From NCBI GenBank assembly GCA_039881045.1, contig JAYWVB010000006.1, positions 124,001-188,000 of the forward strand: 64,000 bases of DNA, read 5' to 3'. Position 1 is the stretch's first letter; each line of letters opens with the position of its first letter. The DNA is from Chaetomium olivaceum. Taxonomy: Eukaryota; Ascomycota; Sordariomycetes; Sordariales; Chaetomiaceae. Positions 53,928-64,000 of the stretch are shown piece after piece. Both the position numbers and the translations under genes were made by a program. Under the pieces are notes generated by a model, which had not been told where the DNA came from, searched no databases, and saw only the letters and a list, made by a program, of their open reading frames with translations.

Positions 53928-56900
53928 CTACCCAGCAACGGCCACCATCCCCCCCTTTTCCATCCCGCCCATCCCACTCCGCCGCTTCTCCAGCCTTGAC
54001 TTCCGCCGGATCATCTCATCCTTCTTCCACGCGTCCTCAAACAGCGTCGGCTTCGGCGCAACCTGGTAATCGCGTATCCCCAGCCTCCTCACAACCTGGA
54101 ACGCGCCGGTACCAATCGACATGCTCTGGCCCATGATGATACACTCGCTGACACCCTGGATACGGTCGCCCTTCATGCCCGCCGCCGCATCGAACAAGTG
54201 ATCCGGCGTCTTCTCGAACGACGCCAACTGCAGCACGCTGTCGCGCATCTTGGCCAGGCCGAAGCGTGTGATGCCCAGGATCTCGCCCTTGTACGTCATG
54301 ACGTCGGCCAGCAGCTCCATGTGGCGCGGGTCGATATTCATGTAGGCCATGACGGAGTCAATTTCCTTCGCGATCGTCGTGCGCGCCGCCTCGATGCCCA
54401 GCACGTCGCGGCACTCCATGACCGAGTTCGTCACGCACTTGGTGCCGATCACGCCCTCGGTCGTCATGCACGCGCGCAGGCCGTACCCTTCGACGAGCAC
54501 CTTGTGCTCGTTCTCCTCGCTCGTCTGGATGATGGCACGCGCCGCTTCCGGGTAGCCCGAGATGACGACCTGCGGGAGCAGGCGTTTGAGGAAGTTGACC
54601 CGGAGCTGGAAGTCGGCGGCCGACTCGTCCGTGGCGCTGGAGAGGAGGTGGCCCTTCTCCACGGCAGCCGCCCGGACCCGAGCCGCTTTACGCGCGGCGG
54701 TGACGTCCTGCCACGTGTTGCGGACGATCACCTCGACACGGTCGCGGCCGATCCGCAGGTCTTCGGGCTCAACCTTGAGCTTCAGCTTCTTGGCCCGGAC
54801 GATAGCGTCGGCAATGTCCTTCATCGTGATGCCGAGCTGCATGTCCGATAGCGCCTGCAGGTCTACCTGGAGAACAATCTTGGCAACGTCTGGGAGCCAC
54901 TCGTCGTCGATGTACGAGATGACATCTGAGACGTATGTCTTCTCGATCCTGCCCTTGACCACACGCGCCGCTTTGATATCCACCCGATTCTCCAGCTCAC
55001 AACTGATGACTGGTGTGCTGATGGTCTTCGACGCGTTGATGATTTCCTTGATACGGGGTACACCTTGTGTGATACTCATGCCGGCGACACCAGCAAAATG
55101 GAACGTCTTGAGCGTCATCTGCGTGCCAGGTTCACCGATAGACTGTGCTCCAACGGCACCCACCGCGTGGCCGGGCTCGACTCGTGCCTTCTTGTACTTG
55201 TGAAGACACATCTGAATGAATTGCCGTAGCGTGTGCTCTGACACCTTGGCGACGTGGTTAACGTGGTCCTGCGCCTTGGCTTGGATTCTCGCTTGTCGAG
55301 TTGTTTGGTCGAGATCGTCTTCCTCGCTGATCTCCCGTCGTAGGTCTCTAAGCACGTACTCCAGTGGCTGGCAGGGCTCGCCGAGGGCATCGACATCCAT
55401 CTCTGACTCGTCTGCCATCACCGGCTCCCACTTGTCAAGTGCTTCCTTCATCCGCCTATCGTCCCCGATGCACGGGTCTAACCCCACCGACTTCCGAGCC
55501 TTCGCTAGTTTCATGGCGCGCTCCATGACATAATCCCGGATGGTGTTTAAATAGACTCTGGCACTCTCGTGTTCGTCGATGGCGATCAAAACGTCGTGCT
55601 CCATGCTCTTACGGATCGTCTCGTCGTCGTACTTGATCTCCTCGCCCGTGACGAGATGCCGCCTGACATACTTACTCCGCTCTTCATCCAGTATCGTCTT
55701 GCTCAGCTTTTGGATCTCCCAAGGCAGAAGCGACGTATCTGAATTGCTCCACGTAATGCTCTGCGCATGGTTCCACGTCCTCGTGAAGTTTACGGGTTTG
55801 GCGTCACCTTCCATATCAACGGGGTCGAGCCTGTCAGCCCCGTATTGAAACTGGACGATGCCGCCCTCCGAGGTTCGAACTGTGTCGTCGTACTGTGTTG
55901 ACAAATCTTCTAGCGACTTCATCAGCCGTCTGGACATATAGCCTGTCTCGGCTGTCTTGACGGCCGTATCGACGAGACCTTCTCTACCGGAGATGGCGTG
56001 AAAAAGGAACTCGGTCGGGACCAGACCCGTGTAGAAACTATTCCTCACGAATCCCTTAGACGGGGGCTGGCGCGCGTTCTTGTGGAAATGCGGCAGACTG
56101 CGGTCCTGAAATCCATCGGGCACACGCTTGCCGCCGATAATCTGTTGACCGACACAGGCAACCATCTGGGCGACGTTGATGTTGGAACCTTTGGATCCTG
56201 ATTTGGCCATGATCAGCGGAGCATTGTTCCTGCTCAAGTTGTCGACACAGTAGTTACCAGCCTGCTGCCGGACTTTGCTGAGAATACCAGAGATGGAGTT
56301 CTCGAGCGTCTCCTCGAGGTTGCAGCCTGGAGACTTCTCGAGCTTCCCTTGCCTGTAGGTCTCGATGAGATCGTCACACTTCTTGTAGGCGTCCTCGACA
56401 AGTTGGGCTTTGTGGCTTGTCAGGGACCCCGACGGCCACACATCCCCAACACCAATGGAAAATCCCCGAAGCGTCAGAGCTCTGGCGCAGAGCTTGGACA
56501 GCCGGTTCATCGCGACCGCCGCGTAATCCGGCCCAAAGTCACGGAGGATCACGTAAAAGACTGAGTTCTTCTCGCCGCCTCCGACCGTCGACTTATCCAT
56601 TCTCCCGCACATGACCTCGGAGTTGCGAACAACCAGGAAGGCGTCGTCAACATCCATGTCCGGAATCTGGCCATCATTCTTTTTATTGAACACTTTATTT
56701 TTCGCGTCCAGATTCACAAGAACGGGGGAGTCTTTGTTAGGGCGCATCAGGACGTTGAAGATCTGCTTGCCAGTCCAGAGTGCCTTGGGCTTGATGATGG
56801 CAGGTGGTGGAAGCTCGAGATGCGTCTCGCCGAGAAGCATCTGGGTGCAGACGTAGGTGAACGACGCCCGATCGAAGAACATATCCTTGCTGCTCAGGAG

Positions 56901-58727
56901 GTAAGCCGCGGTGATGAAATCCTGCGTAGCGGCGATGATGGGCTCGCCGTTCTTTGGCGTGACCAGGTTGTGTTTGACGCCCATCAAGTTGATTGCTTCA
57001 GCCCGAGCCTCCTCCGTTTGCGGGACGTGCAGGTTCATCTCGTCTCCGTCGAAATCGGCATTGTACGGGGTGCACACACATTCGTTGAGACGGAACGTCC
57101 TCCAGGGTCGAATCTTGGCGAGATGGCTCATGATACTGAGCTTATGCAAGGAAGGTTGCCGGTTGAAGAGGACAATGTCGTTGTCTTCCAGATGACGTTC
57201 AACAACATCTCCGTATTCCAGGCTGTTGGCGTGTTTTTCGCGGAGGCTTTCATTGCCGATTTTCAGGTTGTATTTGGCTCCGTCCTTCTTGATGATTCCC
57301 TGGGCACCGGGCCAAATATTAGGCCCCGTGATGACGCGCTCCCTGAGTTTCTCGATGTTTGCATGGTTGACCCGCTCTGGATAAGTCAAGTTCTTGGCCA
57401 CCAACTCGGGAACTGCCACCTGTTCAATGCTTAAATTAGGGTCGGGAGAGATGACCGTTCGCCCGGAGAAATCGACACGCTTGCCCGACAGATTGCCACG
57501 GAAACGGCCCTGTTTGCCCTTGAGCCGTTGGCAAAACCCACGGATGGGCTTTCCGAAGCCTGGTTGGTAGAGGCCCGGTACATCGCTGTTGACGTACATG
57601 CCCACTTGCAGCTGCAAGAACTCCCACTGCTCCATAATGACCGGCAACGCAACGCCCTTCTTCAACGATTCTCGCAAGTGGCCGGCGTAGAGGATGATTT
57701 CTGAAAGCTTGCTTGTGATATCGTCTTCGTTGCTGGCATTCTCCTGTGCCACGGACGGCCGAATGCAAATGGGCGGAGCCGGAAGGTATTGCCACAGAAA
57801 CATATCGGGCCGACCTTCAGAAGGGTCCAATCCTAATAGCTCACAGTCTGTCTGGCTGATTGCCCTGAAAAGGTTCAAGACTTTGAGAGGATTCAAGTCT
57901 TCCATCGCCTTTCGTGTGTGCTTCTCCAGCTCGGGCGTGTACTTCTTGGCTTGGTTGAACGACGCATCAAACTCGACTTTGCTCTCGGGCGCAATCTTCT
58001 TCTGTGCCGTCGACTTATTGTAGGCCGAGAACTTGTCATGCACCAGCTTCATGACGCTCAACTTCCGGATGACACCTTGTATAGAGCCACAATGCGGGCA
58101 TGTCCTCGCCTTTCTGCACTGCTCGTTGATTTTCTTCAAGATTCCTGACCTCCTCAGATTGTCGATCCCAGGGCGGCGTAGCTCTTTCAGAAACTGGCGC
58201 CGTTCCGGCTCCTGCAAGAGAATTTTGGCGCAGTCCTTGCAAATATTTTGTAGTGTCGCTTGAATGTACCTGAGGTAGCCAATATGGAAAACGGGTAACG
58301 GTAGGCGAACGTGGCCGAAATGTCCGGGGCATTCTTGTAACCCCTGGTGGCATGTGCTGCACTTGCTTTCGCGGTTCGTGCTCGAGGTTCCCTACGGATT
58401 TATTAGCTTCGATATCAATAAGCGAGAAAAACAGAGTGTGGCCGGGGTGCTCACCAGGCGTGGATCGAGGGGTCCATGGGGGAAGGCTGTTCGCCGGTTT
58501 TCTACATCGTAAAGCAAGTTGTCGGAGACTTCAAGCACACCCTGGCTCACTATGTCCTGGTGGGACCTAAGCAATGACAGCGCATTAGTCTCCAGCACCG
58601 AAAGAATTGAAGGGGGCATGTTCCAAGGGGGCTCTCACTGAATCCCGAACTTTAACGCCTTGAAGCGCTTCGGGAGCTGGTCAACTAGCTGCTCCTTGCG
58701 CCGGCGTGCTTTATGCTCAACAGCCAT
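53928..58727 (-). CDS. RPC1: RNA polymerase III largest subunit
   Basis: This is the catalytic subunit RPC1 (yeast Rpo31/C160) that transcribes tRNA and 5S rRNA genes in the nucleus. Exons 58727-58639, 58566-58455 and 58391-53928 join in phase to give 1554 residues, close to the family's length (yeast about 1460). The N-terminal zinc site is CSTCHQGLQECPGHFGH with a second Cys pair (CKDC, CPHCGS). The clamp/lid region has KQGRFRGNLSGKRVDFSGRT. The catalytic magnesium loop NADFDGDEMNLHVP is near residue 510. The bridge and trigger parts include GYMSRRLMKSLEDLS and GEPGTQMTLKTFHFAG. The C-terminus is short with a Gly/Met-rich tail and no CTD heptads, which excludes Pol II. No lesions over 4.6 kb of coding sequence. 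Confidence 0.97.
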
Positions 58728-59787
58728 ATCTCCTCCGGTATTATAATGGCCAGTTGCAAGTTAAGTCGCGAAAATTCCCGTGATGCGCTCGATGTAGCTG
58801 TCCTCTGCTACCTGCTCATAGCGGGCAGTGCTGATTGTGGGATGGGATAATTGTCGTCGATGGATTTCGAGATCAGACGCAGTATCGAAGTATTAAGAAG
58901 AACACGCTCGCTCGATAACCTGTGCTCGGTATGTCTTCCTGCGGGTGGTGGTGGAAAGGGCAATTGACGTCTCAGTGCTATCAGAAGATAAAGTACAGTT
59001 CGCGAACAATTTTTGGAGGCGGGGCAGGTTGGACGAAATGACTCCAATTCCGAGGTCGTGCCCCACCAAAGTCAGTGGAATCCTTGCAACTTCATGCAGC
59101 ACCCGCATCCCGCCAAGACCGATGGCCGCTTTGGCTTGGCGCCATCTCCCTGCGATGGCCGAGGCTTGTGGCTCATACGTCAGAATTGCATGTGAGCAGC
59201 CACACGACCCCAACTCAGCTCGGACCACATGTTCTGCCTGCCGGAAACGAACAACGGCCCCAAATCCCCGCCAACCAGCAGCCACGGTGTCAGCACCATC
59301 CGTCATCGTTTGCTGGGAGCATGTGTTCTCTCACTCACCTGCAGCTTAAGAACCGACCCAAACCAAGACCAATCATCGGGCCAATATAAATCTTTCTGTG
59401 CCTCACTCCTGAGACATTGTTGGTCAGATAAGACACCCGTGACAGACTCTCCTGTCTTAGACTCCATTTTTCGACTTTTCCATCTGTCATCAAGCACTCA
59501 TCCAATATCACGTTCCCCGCCAACAGCGCCCCTCTCTCCGCGTCGCGCCGCTTTCAACGGCGAAGCTTCTGTGCCGCGAACTGGCGTTTTCGCCTCTTGC
59601 CCATCTAAAAATCAACAATCATCTAGCGTTGCATTATTCCTCAGTATTGGCGCCGCAATTTTCGTTGCGAATTGGTACTTATCCCTTGTTGAGGAGGTCA
59701 CATCTCCACCAGAACAGCCGTCGACTTTGGCAGGCGAGACGAATATCGAGACCTCCCTTCGGTTGGCCGCTTGGCCATACCGGAGTC
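58728..59787. other. divergent promoter region, about 1 kb
   Basis: It separates RPC1 (minus) from the DDHD gene (plus). Frames of up to 192 codons at 59229-59807 have no family pattern. No RNA gene was recognised. Confidence 0.5.
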
Positions 59788-62700
59788 ATGCCACCGGGAT
59801 CAGCTGAGAAGAAGGCAGAGAAGTCATATCTCGCCTCAGCTGTCGACTCGATCGATCAACCCCTGGGCCGGAAGCCGCAGTGCAACCCCAACACCAAAAG
59901 ACCCTCAACCGGCGCCCGTTCCGTCGAATCCCGGGGACCATGTAACGAACCCTTTTTATGGCCAAAGCGTGGGGCGGTACCCGCCAGACTGTCCACCGTT
60001 GAAAGTAAAATGGTTCCACGCTGTTGATGTAAGTTCCCCCGATTGCACGACCTACGCCGGGGAGAATACTTACACGAGGTCGCCCAGATCCCAAAGCGCA
60101 AGCCCAAATTTATGTCGGCTAAGAACACCGAAGACACCAAACCCACTCCACCCAAGAAGTTCGTCTCGTTTTCCGTCGAAGATTCCCGCGCTATCGAGAT
60201 CGCATACCAGGCGAAGCTACAGGAACTCGAACGAGAAAGGGAACAAAACAGTGGGCCTAATGGCACAGGGGTTGGGGCCAAACGGCCTCGCGCAGCTTCC
60301 ACCGAAGGGACGCAAGACACCGACTCCACGGCTTCTCAAACTACCGTTCCAGTGAACGAGGATTTTCTGTTCGATGTTAATCTAGAGCAACGCGAACTTG
60401 CTCCTGTTTACTGGGAGGGTCCTGTGTACCATGTCTGTCGTGGAAGCTGGTTCTACCAAGAAAGTTCGGCGCTCCGCCCTTGCGAGGAAAACCTGGCTGC
60501 CCAGCTAGAGGAGGGCTACCTCAAAACCAGACCATGGCAGTCTCCACCGAGGGCACGGAGCGACTCTGCGTCCAAAACGATCGCTCCGAAAACTTCGGCT
60601 GGTAACTTGAAAGCTGTCGACGACGCTCAAGGGGATACTCCCAAGAAGGAACCTACGCTGCAGCAGCAACCACAGACTTATCGCTTATTTGGAGGCTACA
60701 TGAACAGTGTAGTAACATATCAAGACTCGAACACGGCCTGGCTGTCATCCGACAGTATGTTATCCTGGGTGACGTCAACCGTGTATGAGAGGTTTGCCGG
60801 CGGCGGTTACATGGGCGGGGTCAAGCTCGTCCGCGGATACACCGAGCCGAAACAGTCCAAGGAAGGAAAACGACCGACGACTCCAGATGGCACGAAGTCG
60901 ACGTCTAAAGAACGTGACGACAAAGCGTCCAGGGCGTTGAAGAGGCGGTCAGCACCCCCTTCTAGCGCAGGATCAGAGGCCGGCGAGACGAAAGAGGAAG
61001 TCCATGACGACCTTCAGAGCACCCGGAACCGTCTGACACGGCAGCTTTCGAACCTCATGGAGAGAGCTGAGGACCCCGAGTCAGCGGAAGAAGCTATTCG
61101 GGAGCGCGAGGAGGAGGAAATCTCGGGAGACTATAATACCAGAGCCGACGACAATCAAGGGCGAGACATCGAGCACCTTGTGCTTGTTACTCACGGCATT
61201 GGGCAACTGCTTTCGCGCAGGTCTGCATCTACCCCCAGCCTCTGGTCCGATCTGCAGCTAACCGAACTACAGGATGGAGAGTATAAACTTTGTACATGAT
61301 GTCAACATGTTTCGCAAGACGATGAAGTCGGTCTACTCGGCCTCGGCAGACTTACGGGCACTGAACTCAGAGATTGACGAACCTGGGCTTGGGAACTCCC
61401 GCGTTCAGGTTTTGCCTGTCAACTGGCGCCATCTTCTCGACTTTCCAAAGCGCAAGCCGAAACGAGGGGAGCGGGATCTCGGGGAATTACACGATGAAGA
61501 AGATGACTGTGAGTGCATTGCGAATCTGCTGCACGCCTCGCATAGCAGCTAATATGTTCACAGATCCTTCTTTGGAAGACATCACGATTGAAGGAGTTGC
61601 CTTTGCAAGATCACTCATATCGGACCTCGCCCTGGACGTGCTCCTCTACCAGAGTGCTTACCGGGAGCAGATTGCCGAGATCGTGTTACGAGAGTCAAAC
61701 CGTATCTACAAGATCTTCAAAGAGCGCAACCCCGAGTTCAACGGGAAAGTCCACATCGTGGGCCACTCTCTGGGTTCTGCAATCATGTTCGACATCCTTT
61801 GTCGGCAGAAGGAGAAGGTTCCGGTCACGGAATCGCCAAGGAACCCTCTTCGGATCTGGCCTGCTTCTCCAGATCGGCATGAAGCAAACGAGCAAAAAGA
61901 GCTGGCTTTTGAGTTTGAAGTAGATGACTTCTACTGCCTCGGCTCTCCCATCGGGCTATTCCAGATGCTCAAAGGCCGCACCATCTCCGCCCGGGACCTG
62001 CCAAATGCACTCCCATCGGAGAGCCCGCTCAACCCAGATTACATGGATGACCCCTTCCTAGACCTCCCTCCCCAAGCTTACGCTAACCAACGCCTCTCCC
62101 CCATCACCGGTCTACCCTTCAACGTCTCATCTCCCAAAGTCGGCCAACTCTTCAATATTTTCCATCCTTCTGACCCCATATCGTACCGCCTCGAACCCCT
62201 CATCTCTCCCATCATGACGACTCTTAAACCCCAGACCCTACCGTACACAAAGAAGTGGATCTTTGGGTCCGTCGCACCACAGGGCCTCACCGGCATCGGC
62301 GCCAAAGTAGGCCAGAGTGTTTCCGGCCTTTGGAGCAGTCTCAGTGCGGGCATTGCCAGTAACCTGCTCAACCGCAGCCTCGGGCTCACCAACGAGGACG
62401 TGGCCAGGATTACGGCGTCTCAGCAACAGCAACAACAACAACAGCAACAGCAATCACAGCAGCAAAACCCCCCAAGCCCTGGCGCAGGGACCAACGTCTC
62501 CGCAGGGGTGATTGCAGACACCAACGCCCTCTCCGAAGCAGAACGCAGCAAAAAGACGGCAGAGCGTATGCGCAAGCTAGCCAGCGGCGCCGCGAACGGT
62601 GCTGGTGCCGGGACGCTGATTGATGAGTTGGAGACGCTATTCAGTACATTCCAGAAGAACCGGGCTGATATGGCGAGCAACAATGATGGTGGTAAAGAGT

Positions 62701-63037
62701 CAGACAAGGGCGCTACTGTGGCGGATTCCGTAACGCTCAACCGGGAGAAGTGGGCGGAGGAGGAGCGTAAGGCGCAGAGGTTGAAGAGGGAAGAGATGAA
62801 GATCAGGGCGTTGAACAGGAACGGAAGGGTGGATTATTGTATCCAGGAGTAAGTCCTTGCTTTCATGCCTGCCCACTTTGAGTCTGTGATGGTTGGCTAA
62901 CCGGCAGTAGGAGTGTGCTCGACTTCAACCCAATCAACACGATCGCTTCGCACATGAGCTACTGGGCGGACGAGGATGTCAGTCATTTCATGCTGTCGCA
63001 GATTTTGGCAAGCAAGGCGCAGAACCGGCGGGTTTAA
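59788..63037 (+). CDS. DDHD-domain phospholipase (PA-PLA1 type)
   Basis: Homologues are intracellular phosphatidic-acid-preferring phospholipases (yeast Ddl1/YOR022C, mammalian DDHD1/2). Exons are 59788-60028, 60088-61220, 61273-61508, 61564-62848 and 62911-63037. Visible features: PPDCPPLKVKWFHAVD at the N-terminus, the WWE-like VYWEGPVYHVCRGSWFYQ region, LVTHGIGQLL followed after an intron by MESINFVHDVN, the lipase motif VHIVGHSLGSAIMFD with the nucleophilic Ser, and the DDHD core (FYCLGSPIGLFQ, LFNIFHPSDPISYRLEPL). The C-terminal part has SHMSYWADEDVSHFM, and a Gln-rich tract (about 62418-62467) interrupts the domain. Near the start, (GATC)2 at 59850-59857 puts MPPGSAEKKAEK out of frame with NPWAGSRSATPTP; one GATC fewer restores it. 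Confidence 0.88.
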
Positions 63038-63350
63038 TTTCCCGGTGTTTGGGTAAGATAGATGGTTTAGACTGGGCGGGTCTCGAGCTGTCATGGCGTT
63101 GTCGGACGACGAAGCGCCAGGCGACGAGGCTTACAATGATGGTTTAGAGAGCGTTAGATACCAACCCACATGGGTGTTGCTTCTTTGTTTAGTTGTCGTA
63201 TCTCGAATTTGCGTCACGCGGCCGTCAACATATCAGGCGTTGAGTCTCGATCGTGACTTTGTCAAAGGCGATATTAACCAATGGCTCGTTGGCATCCGAG
63301 CCAATCCCTTTCTTTTCCCTCCGTACGCCAACAATGCTACCCCTTCACTC
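63038..63350. other. convergent intergenic, no gene seen
   Basis: The 3' regions of the DDHD gene and the minus-strand ankyrin-like gene. A plus-strand frame from 63093 overlaps the latter and is likely a shadow. Confidence 0.5.
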
Positions 63351-64000
63351 TCAGTTAAACAACCCCCCCTCAACCAACCTCGCCCACGGCTGCCCCAGCT
63401 CCAAACACACATCCCCCGCCGTCCGCCCCGCCTCATCCCTCACAAACCTCACATCCTCCCCCTCCCCGCCCCCAGCCCCATCCACCCGCCTCGGCAACCC
63501 CATTGCCAGCGCAACCTGCACCACCGCATCCGGGAAATCCTCCCGCCTCGCCCCGCTCCCCAACCACAACAGCAACCACACCACCCTCCTGCCGCGCCTC
63601 CAGCGCCACGTGCAGCGCGCTCCGCCCGCCGTTGAGCGGGTCCCGCCAGGTGAGCAGCTGTGACGAGGTCAGCTTCGCTACCTCATTCTCTTCCTCCTCC
63701 TCCTCGTCCTCTGAGTCGGGCGAGTCGGCGTCCGTCAGCAGCTCCACCATCCCCTGCATGTCGCCTTCTGATGCCAGCGTGTGCAGCGCCCGGGCGGGGC
63801 GGGCCTCCGGGTGGGCGGTGAGGAAGGATTCTTCGGCGAGGAAGGGGTAGATGTCCAGTGAGGGCTGGACGCCGCCTTCGTTGGTGTAGTGGGTGAGGAT
63901 GATTGGGTTGGTGGTGGGTGTGGGTGGTGCTGGTGCTGAGGAGGAGGAGGAGGAGGAGGATCCCCCGGCCGCTGCCGAGGGGGTGTTGGAGGGGAGCGGG
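63351..64000 (-). CDS. ankyrin-like protein, partial, with one-base frameshift
   Basis: The gene enters from beyond the right edge of the window and ends at 63351. The frame reads a Ser-rich linker, HYTNEGGVQPSLDIYPFLAE, ARALHTLASEGDMQGMVELL (ankyrin-type helices), an acidic run (SPDSEDEEEEENEV), then LTWRDPLNGGRSALHVALEA, a second ankyrin-type unit. After RQE one surplus G (plus-strand CCC, 63584-63586) shifts the frame; without it the protein continues VVWLLLWLGSGARREDFP and ends LELGQPWARLVEGGLFN. This matches ankyrin-containing fungal proteins of unknown role. The start lies outside the window. Confidence 0.7.

Noticed and set aside
54198..57434. Plus-strand frames of over 200 codons
   Set aside because: Shadows of RPC1, which is certain on the minus strand.
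63093..63635. Plus-strand frame of 180 codons after the DDHD gene
   Set aside because: It turns into Pro/His/Arg-rich low complexity opposite the ankyrin-like gene and lacks any family pattern.
1..64000. tRNA or 5S rRNA genes
   Set aside because: I looked for B-box-like GTTCGANTC words; the few near matches (for example at about 4276 and 10444) lack a partner A box and cloverleaf pairing.

Overview
The window is fungal genomic DNA, most likely from a filamentous ascomycete of the Sordariales, with Chaetomiaceae the best guess. Coding sequence is GC-rich. Introns are short, mostly 50-80 nt, with GTRAGT-type donors and CTAAC/CTGAC-like branch sites. The gene set is Sordariomycete-like: a class II cellobiose dehydrogenase without a cellulose-binding module, an AA9 polysaccharide monooxygenase, a CorA-like membrane protein and a DUF4419 protein. 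No tRNA, rRNA or CRISPR array was recognised.

Layout. 0-14 kb: a doubtful Ala/Ser/Thr-rich reading frame, a CorA-like membrane protein, a secreted DUF4419 protein, a secreted subtilisin-type protease, and a BTB-domain gene with an in-frame TAG. 15.2-23.1 kb: a DNA transposon of about 7.9 kb with inverted subterminal GAGCCG/CGGCTC repeats, a four-exon Tnp2/Plavaka-like transposase with one premature TGA, and a many-exon accessory gene with one premature TAA. A third interrupted reading frame lies across its right edge. 24-33 kb: a basic protein with a myristoylation-type N-terminus, a broken AA9 gene, and a cellobiose dehydrogenase gene with a frameshift. 34-50 kb: a possible zinc-binding/acidic protein, two membrane proteins, a small hydrophilic protein, a short-chain dehydrogenase, a MYND-finger protein, an EEP-family phosphodiesterase divergent from a secreted CDH-type b cytochrome, and an SRAP (HMCES/YedK) protein. 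50-64 kb: a 38-residue cysteine-rich peptide, an apparently intact pogo/Fot1-type transposon with 47-bp TIRs, the largest subunit of RNA polymerase III, a divergent DDHD-domain phospholipase, and the end of an ankyrin-like gene running off the right edge.

Three genes belong to one biochemical theme, oxidative attack on cellulose. CDH oxidises cellobiose and passes electrons through its cytochrome to AA9 enzymes; the separate membrane-tethered cytochrome at 46.7 kb has the same heme-domain fold. The AA9 and CDH copies both carry small indels. The same kind of lesion (one or a few bases, usually in a short homopolymer) also occurs in the 38-kb membrane protein, SRAP, DDHD and ankyrin genes, while long genes such as RPC1 are clean. 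This points either to uncorrected assembly indels or to real decay, and reads would decide.
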